Both the position numbers and the translations under genes were made by a program. The notes under the pieces are model-generated. The model worked only from the letters and a program-made list of their open reading frames with translations. It searched no databases and had not been told where the DNA came from. A stretch of 64,000 nucleotides of DNA from Perilla frutescens (taxonomy: Eukaryota; Streptophyta; Magnoliopsida; Lamiales; Lamiaceae): NCBI GenBank assembly GCA_026008535.1, contig BRKX01000013.1:58105726-58169725 (forward strand), written 5' to 3'. This document shows, piece after piece, positions 47,590 through 58,680 of this stretch. Position 1 is the stretch's first letter; every line of letters starts with the position of its first letter.

Positions 47590-47910
47590 TGGGTGTCAAT
47601 CATATGCCAACATTAAAATTATACATTGTTAATAATATTTTTTATAAAAATAAAATTTATTATATTATAACTAATCATAATTAATATTTATTGCTAAAAA
47701 TTAAAAATATATATATATATTTAAAGTTTGGAATAATCAACACCAAAAATCAATTATATTAACTAAAAAATGAAAATTAAATATTAAAAATAATCATAAA
47801 ACTTAATTGGATGGAATAAATCTAAATAATAATGTAAAATTATACAAAATCAAAAAAAATTAAAATGAAAGAAAAAATAATAATTTTAAGATTTGACACA
47901 CGATTAGCAC
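47590..47910. mobile_element. AT-rich MITE, family B, copy 3, reverse
   Basis: It is the reverse complement of the family core (ttataactaatcataattaa, aaatcaattatattaacta, catgaaacttaattggatgg-like text) with ends gtgtcaatcatatgccaa and gacacacgattagcacac. It closely matches the copy at 63320-63665. Confidence 0.7.
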
Positions 47911-48537
47911 ACACAAATTTAAATCAGTGGATGTATCTGACAACGAATAGAGGTGATTATATATAAATGGCCGTATAAAACCCTTATTCAATTTCAAACA
48001 TCACATGCTTCACACAACCACATATTTTTCAAACTTTTTCTATTAATTTCTGTAATTTGATTTAAAGGGAAAACACAGATGCTAAAACCAATCAAGAAAG
48101 CAAACAAACAGTAATAATGTAGTGTGACATGTCCCGATGGCAATGCACTTTTCTTTAAAAAAAATGAAATAAAAGCAAAAGTCACCAAATATTAATATTA
48201 ATTATTTCATATAATACATAAAGAAAAAGCAAAGCACCACCTTGTCCTTCACCTAGCTAGTTAAACTAAAACATTTGAAGGAAGAAGAATCTCTTGTTTT
48301 GTTTTTCTCATTAGAAAAATAGAATCCCATCTCATGATTCCTCCCTTCCAATCAAATTACAACAAAGAAATTACCAATCCAAACACATTCATAAATTATT
48401 AATTAAATTAAATTAATCAATATTAAATAAATGAGTTTAGCTGATCGCTTGCAATTCCTGAAAAATAAATAAATACTAAAATTTTAGCATCTATCTATTT
48501 CCAAAAAAAAAAAGAGCATCTATGGCTAAAGCTGCAT

Positions 48538-48911
48538 GGAATTTCCTGTTACATTCTATGTTACATTTTTCAAATTACGAGTTTTTCTAATATTTTTTTC
48601 TTCAATTTTTTTTTTGTGATTTAATTTAATTTTATGATTTTTTTAGGGTTCACCCCACCCAATTATGGTTTATAATTATTTTTTTAATATTTAATTTTTA
48701 AATTTTTAATTAATAATTTATTATTATGGTTGATTTTTTTTTCAAAATTATGTTTTATAATTTTTTAATTCAATTTTTTTTTGTTAAATATTGACTATGA
48801 TTATTTATGTTAAAATTAATTTTTATTTTATACTAAATATTATTAAAATCATAAATTTCATAATGTAGTACGAAGTGAAATACGAAAAAATGTAATAGAA
48901 AATTTCAACCC
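48538..48911. mobile_element. AT-rich MITE, family B, copy 4
   Basis: The ends are inverted: ggaatttcctgttacattct on the left and atgtaatagaaaatttcaac on the right. A 14-base word ggctaaagctgcat (48524-48537) before it is repeated as ggctaaagctacat (48912-48925) after it, which suggests a target duplication or an older flanking repeat. Confidence 0.75.
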
Positions 48912-49129
48912 GGCTAAAGCTACATAAATTATTGGCATGGTGTTATGTTATTTCCTTATCTTTTTCATTTCTGGCATTTCCAAAAATAAAATTACAGACC
49001 ACCGTTTGTTTGTTTAATATCAATCAACTTTCAGTTTTTTTCCTCAAAAAAAAAAAATCAACTTTCAGTTCTCATATCACGTGCGTGTCGTGACTTCATT
49101 GGTTGCTCATACCCTTTTCACATAGAATA

Positions 49130-49170
49130 TTAATATAATATAATATAATATAATATAATATAATATAATA
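49130..49170. repeat. TAATA pentanucleotide repeat
   Basis: Eight near-perfect TAATA units in tandem. Confidence 0.9.
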
Positions 49171-50185
49171 GAAGGAATCTCTATTACAGCTTCTATTTCT
49201 ATTATTTATTATTTATATACATGTAACAAAATCTCTATTTCAACTATTTAACTCAAAAAATGAAATGCTAGTACTATTCAGCAGAAAAGATTATTCCAAC
49301 TACGTGCCTTTTCAGGTCAGGATGAGTTATGAAGTTTTCTTTGTTGTCTTTTAATATATATATATTCATAATATTCATTTATCATAATTAATTAGTATTA
49401 CGTATAACGTATTGATTATTAAAAAATTGTACGTCATTGAAAATTCAAATTGAACATATTAATTGTTGGTGATATTCCCTTTTTAACGCATTGCGTGTTA
49501 CTTGCTTCTTTTCAATATCTTCTTTAAGAAATAATAATTGTTGTTTTAGTCCTATTTGTTTGTAATTTCATGTTTGTACCATTCGAGCTTTGTTTGTCCC
49601 CTAAAAAACAACTATATAAAATAATAAAGAAAAAGATGAATTTTGTAAGTTTACATATAATTAATGAATTAACAATTACTCCCTCCTTTTTTCAGAAAAA
49701 AAATATAATTCTAGACGAGAGAAGGTGAAATTTTCACCCTTTTCTCTAATTTGTTCTTATTTTAGTATAGGCAATCATTCCCTCATCCTACTAATCATAA
49801 ATTTAATGTAAATGTACATACATGAATTGTCATTAAATGATTCAATGCAATTAATGGATTTAGTTTGGATAAGAGTTGTGAATTACCAACAAAGAAACTA
49901 TACATCAGCATGAAAAATGAGGAATTTTATTTAACCACCGTTGCAAAATTTTGAATATTAAATCAAATTTAACTTTTAAGTCTTGGCTCCATGTTGAAAT
50001 TAATTTTGAATAATTTGGAGCCAAAAAAATAAAAATCAAAATTGTAGAGAACGTGAATGATAATTAAACAAGAATGTTGGAGTCTTTCATTCCATTTCAT
50101 TCCATTCCATGAGTATCAATGATTTCATACAACCATGAAAATTAGAACTTGTTGACTCACCATTGAGCTAAAATAAATTAAATAA

Positions 50186-50564
50186 GGGTTAATTACTGTA
50201 AAATACATAAACTTTGACAAGATTTGCAAATTAGACATAAACTTTAAAATTTTGCAATTAAAATACAAACTTACATTTTTTTAGCAAAATAAACAAACTC
50301 AAAGCAAAATTTTAAAATCAATTGAATTTGAAAACCGCAAAGTCATAAAAATTGTTCACCTTTCAATTTAGATAGCATTGCATTGGTTTTAATAAATGAA
50401 AATGAATTATATGTCGCAAATTCTCATTTTTCCGTTAGTCCGAAAAATTTGAGTTTGTCTATTTTGCAAAAAAATGTAAGTTTGTGTTTTAATTGCAAAA
50501 TTTTAAAGTTTGTGTCTAATTTGTAAATCTTGTCAAAGTTTGTGTATTTTATAGTAATTAACCC
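50186..50564. mobile_element. Mutator-type MITE with long inverted ends
   Basis: The element is 379 bp. It starts GGGTTAATTACTGTAAAATA and ends with its near-exact reverse complement. The inverted ends run about 118 bases with only a few mismatches. A 9-bp sequence ATTAAATAA flanks it at 50177-50185 and 50565-50573. A 9-bp duplication with long inverted ends is the Mutator-like signature. There is no coding sequence. Confidence 0.9.
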
Positions 50565-50725
50565 ATTAAATAATAATATATTAGATAATTTAATTACTTT
50601 ATTAATCTATATAAAGTTCATCCAAATTAACGTTTATAGAATCAAAAAAGAATATTAATTTATGTGATTTAATTTATTATTAAAATAAAAATTGGGATCG
50701 AGTAAAATCTCATAAGCTGCCTTGC

Positions 50726-50756
<31 letters not shown>

Positions 50757-51037
50757 TTGGCTTTGTTAATAATAATATTAGAAATCACATTAGTGAATAC
50801 GAATTGAAAGATAAGATTTTTCGAGGAAAAATTAAATAGACAGCAACTGAATGATATAATCATACATGTAATGAAATGTGACACTGGAAAAACAAATGTG
50901 TTTCCTTAGAATTAAAACAAGGTGGTTTCAATTTTCAATTTACAGCCAACTCACATATTATCATCATAAATTAAAATCAAAAGCAAATAAAGATTAGGCC
51001 TAAATCCTACACAACTTTCAACTTACTTTTCCTCCAA

Positions 51038-51713
51038 TCAAGCTCCTACAGGTGCAGTAACGGCGGGCTTCACTTTCGGCGGCCTACCGCGCCCGCGCGG
51101 CGGACCTGCGGCGGAGGGAGGTGGAGGTGGAGGTGCAGTGGCAGTGGTGGCGGCCTTGGGCGGGCGCCCACGTTTTCTCCCGGAGACAGCTGAAGCGGGT
51201 TTGGGCGGAGGCGGAGGAGCGTCTAGGTCGCGAGATTTAGGCGGGCGGCCGCGCGGGCGAGAAGGCGGCGGAAGGAATCCCGCCGGAAGAGGGGTTTTGG
51301 GCTTGGGGGGGCGACCGCGGCCGCGGCGCGTCGGGGTGTTGGCGTCGGGTTTGAGGTAGTTGTTCTTGGTGAAAATGAGGTGGCCCGACGACTTCATCCG
51401 GTTGAGGTGGTGAGTGAGGAGCGTGAAGTGAGCCGGCGGAAGGCTGCCGTAGGTGGCTTCGATTTGCTTAGAGATTGACGATTTGTTTGAGCCGTTGGGA
51501 TCGCCCAATGCTTCGATTGCTGCCAGAATCATCTGCCGAAAATCACTCAAAGCTTATATATCTTTCCGTCTGAGAAAGCAAAAAAAAAAAAAAAGGAAAA
51601 GTAAGTCCGCCGTGTGCGGCGGCGCGTACCTCTGGATACGGAGGCATAGTGCCGGCCACCGGTGGCTCAGCCTCAGCCAGCTGATTCTGCACTTCTTCGC
51701 TAACACTGGCCAT
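51038..51713 (-). CDS. HMGA protein: H15 domain with four AT-hooks
   Basis: Two exons, 51713-51630 and 51532-51038, join in phase 0 to give 192 residues, about the family's length. The N-terminal part is a linker-histone globular (H1/H15) domain across the exon junction: PPYPEMILAAIEALGD, NKSSISKQIEATYG, FTLLTHHLNRMKSSGHLIFT. The C-terminal part holds four AT-hooks: RRGRGRPPKPK, SRPRGRPPKSR, GRKRGRPPKAA and PRGRGRPPKVK, separated by Pro/Ala-rich linkers. Such plant HMGA/HON proteins bind AT-rich minor grooves in chromatin; from memory the Arabidopsis counterpart is HMGA (At1g14900). The second exon is strikingly GC-rich compared with the surrounding DNA. Confidence 0.93.
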
Positions 51714-52329
51714 AATGATTAAATTAAGCTGATCGAGCTATAGAAATTGGATCGATAAATTTGGGAAGGAGAGCGATTTTAAGCAGATCGGAGATGGAGA
51801 AAAGGAATTCATAAATAAATAAAAAAAATGAGAAAGAGAGAGAGAGAGAGAGCATTGAGTGAGTGTGCATCAGCGGCTGGGGATTGTTGTCCTTTGGTTT
51901 ATGATCCAACGGTCCTCTGCGATTGAGAACAGTAGTGTGAGGATCGCTGATGTGTCTGTGTTAGCTATTACAAAGTTGGTTTAGGTACCTGAAATTACTA
52001 GTTTGCCCTTTGTTTTCAAATGTTAGCCTATCATTAGCTACCTCATCCATTCTTTCTATTTCTCAAATATCAAATTCAAGGGAAGGTGAAAATGGTCAAA
52101 TACATCTCTAATATTTCTTTTTAGAATAAAGTAAGTTTCAAAAAAAAGAACAAATAGATACAAATAAATTATTAATGTTATTAATTAATAACACGCATGC
52201 CCTCTCTCCTATTAACACTCCAAAATATCTTTGTTTTCATTTTTGTTCTATTTATTTTGATATTATAACCATATTTTCTTCCAAATAAATTGTATTAATA
52301 AAAGAAAGAAAAAAAGTCAAACCTAAAAG

Positions 52330-52910
52330 TCTCGGTATCACAAGACAATAACTCAAGGAACCGACATCATGAATACAAGGAATAACGGAAGTCCAAAAAC
52401 CAGAAGGAACTATAGGAGAAGCAAGAATATCAGCAATACGATTCCCCTCCCTATAGATATAAGAAACACAAAAGTAAATATGAGTAATATAATCGAGAAC
52501 CGCACGCCAACGAGCTTTAATTTTCCAACGAACCTACAAACTCTGAGAAGAGAGCAGAGACACCACATAAACTGAATCTGCCTCCAGCCAAATAAAGTCC
52601 AGAGACAGTGTTCGAGCCCATTCCAACGCCGCCAAAACAGCTAACAACTCGGCAATGAAGGCAAATCCAACACCTTCTTTTGTATGAAAACATCCCTTCA
52701 CTGGGCCATCATGAATCCGGAACACCCCTCCCGTTGCCATAACACCCGGCGCTCAAAGGCCGCGGCTGAACCTTGAGGGCCTTCAAGGTGAGCAAATCAT
52801 TCACATCATTCCGCATATATCCACGATTCGTTCCCATATACCGCATCTCACGCAACGCAACACGAACCATATTAATCAACACAAACGGTGAAGGCAACAC
52901 ATCCTCAATG
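52330..52910 (-). pseudogene. LINE (L1-type) RNase H remnant
   Basis: Minus-strand reading gives a segment like the connector before RNase H in plant L1 elements (NDLLTLKALKVQPRP). After a small deletion it gives the RNase H-like core (GGVFRIHDGPVKGCF, FIAELLAVLAALEWARTLSL, WLEADSVYVVSLLSS), then a TAG stop and YIYREGNRIADILAS. The order matches the C-terminal RVT_3-like domain of plant LINEs. The stop, the frameshift and the lack of the rest of the element make it a dead fragment. Confidence 0.7.
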
Positions 52911-53049
52911 TCAAAACCATTTTCATATTATTATTATTATTATTATGAAAAACTAAATATTATAATATTTCAAACACTTTTATTCCAAAATTTTATATAT
53001 TTGGTTTATTTTAAATTAATTATTATGATTACTAGTACAACTTTCTTTT

Positions 53050-53160
53050 ACTTAAATTTGTTTTTACTCACACACTCAACTTGATGATATTGAGAAGATT
53101 CGAACTCGTGATCTTTAGTCTCCAAGCAATCTCACTCCACCACTAGACCATAGCACCGGG
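53050..53160 (-). mobile_element. tRNA-derived SINE-like sequence
   Basis: On the minus strand there is an A-box-like word (tatggtctagtggtgga), about 35 bases later a B-box-like word (cacgagttcgaatcttc), then caatatcatcaagttgagtg. This is the promoter layout of a tRNA-derived SINE. It is not an intact tRNA gene because no cloverleaf or acceptor stem forms. Confidence 0.6.
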
Positions 53161-53855
53161 ATATTTTTTTTTACTTAAATTAAATTATAATCAAATTTAA
53201 GATTTCGTTTATATCATATTAATGCTCGATCTGTTTTGTATGGGACAAGAAAAAATTAAAATAAATTATCAATTTACATGTACGTATATTAGATGCATAC
53301 TCTGTTTTTTTTTATGTCACATACTCTATTTAAATTTATTAATATGATGTAAACGATGGCTTTAATGAAACTATAATAAATAAAGGTCAATGAATCCTTA
53401 GTAAAGTGCGTGGAGAGTATTACTTTAAATATAGCATCAATACATAGTAAAAGAAAATTACTATTCTGGCATCAAAACATCACTCTAGCTAAGGAATTGA
53501 TCAAATTTGAAAAAAAAAATTAATTATTTTTTTGAGGGAAATTTGGAATTGTTGAGCAAGCGTTGACTCTTTCATTTTGATTTGGAAGAGGACAAGAAAA
53601 TTGATTATGGGCCATCTTCTTGGGCTTTTCTTAGTTTTTCTTGTGGGCCTTCTGATGTTCATGGATTTATTGTGGCCCATAGGTTTAATTAATGTTTCAT
53701 TCTCTATTCTTTTTCTTTCCTTTCTAGTCATGTTTGAGAACAATCATGCTTAATTAAAGTACATGAGTGTGATTAGTTTTATTTCATTTCAGTGTTTAAG
53801 AGTCTCTTCCTAACTAAATTATACCTTATTTCGGTAATCTGTAGTCACTACCTCA

Positions 53856-54590
53856 AGTATCAGCTAACGGTGTTGGTAAAATTTGAATTCAAAATCATCG
53901 GTTAGGCTCAGTGTTGCAGAATGTTCCCTAGGCAGCGCTTATGTGCTCGGCGCTACCCTCCTAAGGTGAAAATTCTGTAATCGGCCCTCTTATGCGGACT
54001 AACCGCTTAGGCGGAATTGTTTGGCGATTACACGGCCGAGTTTCGTCTAGGCAGCTGAATTTCATTTAAAAAATATATATATTAATTATTAAATGGGCTC
54101 CTAGTTCCTAATTCCTAAAGCATCTAAAAGAAATTAAATTACGTAAAACTAAATTAAATTGCGCGATCGATTTGGTTAATGGAGTTGGAGATGAATATAT
54201 AGGATGGTTATTGTATCATGGAATATTTGCATGTTTGAACTATGAATGTTGATTTCTTTTGAATTGAGTTTCGTTTGAACTTTGAATGTTATTTTGTCAT
54301 AAACTTTGAATAATTTGAACTTTCAATATTTGTTTTGTTTTGGATTTTGGATGATTTAAACTTTAATTGATATTATTTGGAATCTTTAGATTTATGAATT
54401 TATATATGATTTTTTTTATATTTAATTTGTTAAGAAATATATAAAATAATAAAATAAAAAATGCCCAGACTCTGCCTAGGCCCCATCTAGGTGCTCTAGG
54501 CGCTAGCCCCATCGACCGCCTGACTAGCGCCTTCTGCAATCTTAGTTAAGCTACACCACTACTCCATCACTAGATCATCGTGTTTGGACA
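53856..54590. mobile_element. SINE-like sequence split by a hAT-like element
   Basis: The right flank (54545-54585) on the minus strand has the A-box-like gatgatctagtgatggag, and the left flank (53870-53910) has the B-box part. Between them (about 53920-54545) lies a block with gcagaatgttccctaggcag at one end and cgccttctgcaatctta at the other, forming inverted words around ttgcagaa, with many ctaggcgct words. Flanks TTAGGCTC and TTAAGCTA are similar 8-mers. The reading is plausible but the borders are not firm. Confidence 0.4.
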
Positions 54591-54922
54591 ATTTTAGTTG
54601 GACAGTATTAACTTGTCGAAGGGTTGTAAAAGTTGTCAAAGATGATCGATTGTTTCCACCAGTTTAGTGAGTTTATCTTTTGTCAACGTAAAATAATTTG
54701 TTTGAAAATGCACTGATTAATATATAGTCATCGATCACTTGTCCAATAAATCTTTTGAGTAATGATTAACCCCAAATTAAACCATTAATACAATACTGAA
54801 ATTCTGAAACAAACTTTTTTTTGTTCTTGACAACGTTAATTCGATCTGCAATTATCGATAGTTGAAGTGAATATTAATTAGGGTCGTCAATAAGGTATCT
54901 TCACACGTTCCCTTTAATCCAT

Positions 54923-54978
54923 TTCTTCTTCTTCTTCTTCTTCTTCTTCTTCTTCTTCTTCTTCTTCTTCTTCTTCTT
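54923..54978. repeat. CTT microsatellite
   Basis: About 18 CTT units, on a strand with no nearby coding frame. Confidence 0.92.
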
Positions 54979-55007
54979 TTTAATTTATTATTGGGACTTT
55001 TAGGTGC

Positions 55008-55009
<2 letters not shown>

Positions 55010-55056
<47 letters not shown>
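55010..55056. repeat. AT dinucleotide repeat
   Basis: About 23 AT units, 32 bases after the CTT array. Confidence 0.92.
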
Positions 55057-55058
<2 letters not shown>

Positions 55059-56139
55059 TTAATAATTGATAAAATTGAATGTGATTGAAGATAAGAAAAT
55101 TATATATTATGTACTGTCGTGGAGAATTTTATGAATTTGTGGTGTGTTCAAGTAGCACGAGTGTTGTGTGAAAACTACAACTTGCATAATGAGTTATGAC
55201 TTATGAGACATTATATCTAATGTCAAAGTCATCAAGAGAGATTACTAATTTTATGACATTATTTATTATGGTGAAACTCTAATTTTATTTGACAATGGTA
55301 CGTATATGGGGGTCTGGATCTTGATAAGGATTCATGAATTAATTTCTAATTAAGAATTCACATTATTGAAGCCCATCATTTTATATTACAACATGACTAA
55401 CATTAATAATTTATTAGGATCAAAATTAAGTATCATATTTTAGTCACATCAAATAATACAGTTAAAGAAGATAACTCATAACTAGGCATCTTCCCTCGCC
55501 CAAATCAGAAGAGCTATGAGGCAACAAAGTATTTTCAATTTGATTTATTTGTTTTAATTTTGTTCTAAAAAATTTTGATTTATTTGTTCGAACTACCGAT
55601 CTTCACACACATTAATTAATTTATTCATTTTATATACATGTGTGTATATATTGCTTCTACTCATAATGTGGATTAAAGTCCGCCCGCCAAGAAAGTTGTG
55701 CAACGTATATTGCCTATTGGCATTTAATTATACATTATGAATTTATGATAAACATTGTTTTTGTTTGTTTCCTTTGTTACACTAGCTAAGTGTATAGTAT
55801 GTGGTACCATTCAATAGCTAATTAATTAGTATATATTTTCCTCAATATATATATATATATATAGCTAAGTGCATATAACCTATATCATTCAATACATACA
55901 TACATACAAATTTAATGTTCAATTACATATTCATGTATAATACTTTTAAGGCAATAAGTAGGCAAACTCAAACTTGTCCACACTTTTGTACACTAAATTA
56001 CTATTGATGATGAATAGTGATGAAGCAAACAAACAACACAACAATTAATACATTAAGCCACTAGCTAGCCACGCAAACACAACTAATTTTCCAACTTAAT
56101 ATACACACGTGAAGATATATACATGCATGCACGTATATA

Positions 56140-58542
56140 TTAGAGGCCGGAAGTAAAGGGCACACCGGTGGCCGGAATCCATGAGCTTCCCGCCAAGAAA
56201 GTCCCGACCGAGAATTTTCCGGCTTCGGCAGCGCTGGTCAAGACATGGAATCCCGGCCAGTTGACCCTCCGACCGGTGGTGGCACCGGCTCCGGTGTTCA
56301 TATACTCAGCATAATATAATGTGCTTAGAGCGAAATTTCCACTCCACGGAAGCCACCCCGCCGGATCAATCACACCGTCGATGGTGCACTTCATGAAAAC
56401 CGTTCTTGAATATTTCTGCCACGGCCGCCCTAAATAACTCTTGGAAGAAGTTGCGCCGGTGACGTGGGAGTTGTGGATGATAATGCCGGTGTTTTGGTTA
56501 GGGTCTTTTCTCCCTTGGGCTGTGACGGTGTTTTTCTGATTGGGCATGGGTTGTCTTATGTAAATGTTGCAGTTCTGGATGACGGACACTGCATCGCCGA
56601 AGATGAAGTCTACGGTGCCGTAGATGTCGCAGTCGCGGTAGAACTGTCGTTGTGAGTAGACGTAGAGGGTATCTTGGTAGCCCTTGAAGCTGCACTGGTA
56701 AAACACCGAGAAATCCGAGCCGGAGCGAAGCGCCACCGCCTGGTGCTTCTTCGCTCCGGCTGTATTCTCGAAAGTGATGCCCCGGGCAATGAAGCCATCA
56801 CCGGTAACAGCTATATTACACCACATCATCGTCAATCAGAACTCACGAGAAATTCTATAATGCGTGTGGGTGTACTGCATGCACCCACAAATTATCTAAC
56901 ATGAGGCACGTGGAGTCCACGCTTATTTCTCATTTTATTTTTAAAATGTGGATCCACGTGCCACGTGTTAAAAATTTAATGGATGCATGCACTACATGAA
57001 TATATAATGGATTTTCTCACAATTCACAACCCAAGACACGATATATTAAATTGAATATATAATGGATGTGGTTGTGGATGTGATATAAATGATATAATTA
57101 AATTGAAGTTAATTTGTTGAAAGGATAAAGCGCAAAAAGTGGGGACAAACTGTGCGTTTATTTTTTATTACATGATCGATAATTAATTAAATAATTAAGA
57201 TATTCCACACGATAAATTTAATTAACTTGCAACTTGACACGATGATCCAAACAACAAATTATAAACATAAGGCTGTCTCATAATCTGAGACGACTAGCTA
57301 ATTAGGACTAAACTAATTAAACTGTTTGACATGCTAACTTAATTGCAACAACCATACATGCATACATATATATATATATATATATAATAGTACATATTAA
57401 TTATTCCTCCACGTCAAAAACTAATTTTCGAATGGATTGCGTATTGCAACTTAATCGTTCTTATCCTAGCTAATCCAATAATAAATGTCACACTGCAGGA
57501 AATAAAATATAATATGCAAGTGTATTAAAACAAATAAAATTAATGAGTACGTATTAGGTAGAAGAAAAATAAGTCAAGGACTATATTATATATATATATA
57601 TATAATATTATATTGCCAAAAAAATGTCGTCATGAGTTTAAAGTAGTAAAATGAATCAAACTCACCAAAAGTTGCAGAACGAAATGTTGTGGAGCCATCT
57701 TGAACATTCTTACTAGCCGTAACAATGGTTGCATCAATTCCATCTCCGATTATCATTATATTCTTCATAGATCTCTTCACCTCCACATTTTCTTTGTAAA
57801 TCCCCTTCTTCACATATATCACAAATCTCTTGCTTCCACTCCTTCGGCTCGCCGCCGCAGCTAACCCTTCTGAAATAGTCTTATAATCACCCGAACCATC
57901 TTGAGCCACCACCACATCACCTTTCACTGAAGATTGGAGCAGTTTCCGATCACGGGCCGAAACCCAATCCGGGAAATCATGGGCTAATAAACGCCGGTTA
58001 ATTCTTTCGTGCTTGGACGATGATGAAGATATGGCGGCCTTGTTGATGGCTAGTGAATTACTAAGCAACTTAGACGAGGACGACGAGGATGAGGAGTCGC
58101 TAATGAATGGCATGAGAGAGGGGGGCAAGTTGAAATCAAGAAAGCCATTTTGGCATGCTTGTTCATTGGTAATGGCTGCACTCAACCATGTTTGGACATC
58201 GAGTGGGTTGTTTTGGGAGGCGATGGATCGATTGAGTTGATAGATGGAGTCTTGGTAGAGATATAGGCAATCGGCCCAAGCCGCTTTGGCTCGCTCATTG
58301 AATGAACTTAGGTCCATGTCTAGAATAAGTTTGTGGGCATTCTGAGCTTCGGATAAAGATTCCCTAAGGCTCGCGTCGCGAAAATCGGGGAGGGTTCCGG
58401 TTAGGGTGGTGGTGAGAGAATTGCATAGGTCGGGGTGAGGGGTTTGGGTGCAAATTGGGGTGTGTAAGCTTGGGGCGGAGATAAAATGTGTTGAAAGAAA
58501 TAACAAAGGCAAAAGAGAAGGGAAATAATTATGTTTAGCCAT
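56140..58542 (-). CDS. type I pectin methylesterase with PMEI pro-region
   Basis: Two exons, 58542-57666 and 56810-56140, join after phase 1 to give 515 residues. The ATG at 58542 starts a signal peptide (MAKHNYFPSLLPLLFLSTHF); a frame-open ATG at 58566 is less likely. The pro-region has PMEI-like cysteines (CTQTPHPDLC) and ends at the subtilase processing motif RRLL, before HDFPDWVSARDRKLLQ. The catalytic domain shows VVAQDGSGDYKTISEGLAAA, GYQDTLYVYSQRQFYRDCDI, GTVDFIFGDAV and SYLGRPWQKYSRTV, which carry the two Asp and the Arg of the active site. It removes methyl groups from cell-wall homogalacturonan, changing wall stiffness. The 855-bp intron is in the usual position for the family. Confidence 0.95.
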
Positions 58543-58583
58543 GCATGCAACTATGTATGTATGCAAGAAAGAAGAGGTTGGTT

Positions 58584-58596
58584 GGGGGGGGGGGGG
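58584..58596. repeat. 13-base G run (C on the gene strand)
   Basis: An unbroken G13 lies in the probable leader of the pectin methylesterase gene, about 40 bases before its start codon. Confidence 0.85.
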
Positions 58597-58670
58597 TTAA
58601 TTTGTAATTGAGAGGAGGTAGAGATGAATTTTCAATGATTTAATTTGATGATGAAAAAAAGAGGCTAGGC

Positions 58671-58680
58671 CTTTTTATAG
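58671..58680 (-). promoter_or_regulatory. TATA box of the pectin methylesterase gene
   Basis: The minus strand reads CTATAAAAAG, 129 bases upstream of the ATG at 58542. That is a normal distance for a short leader, and no other TATA-like word is nearby on this strand. Confidence 0.6.

Larger units (their letters stand above)
47013..51037. other. 4-kb intergenic region with three MITEs
   Basis: After the kinase gene's 3' region it holds two family B elements, a TAATA pentanucleotide repeat and a Mutator-type MITE, then the HMGA 3' region. From about 49170 to 50180 the sequence is AT-rich and I see nothing definable. Confidence 0.6.
51714..56139. other. 4.4-kb intergenic region with retroelement remnants
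   Basis: It holds the HMGA leader, a LINE RNase H remnant, a SINE-like sequence, a SINE-like sequence interrupted by another element, and CTT and AT microsatellites. From about 55060 to 56139 I see nothing definable except AT repeats (55849-55862) and the pectin methylesterase 3' region. Confidence 0.6.

Noticed and set aside
53050..53160. A tRNA gene
   Set aside because: The A- and B-box-like words are present, but there is no complementary acceptor or anticodon stem, so a SINE is the better reading.
54923..55056. CRISPR-like array of short repeats
   Set aside because: These are simple CTT and AT microsatellites with no spacers, in a plant nuclear genome.
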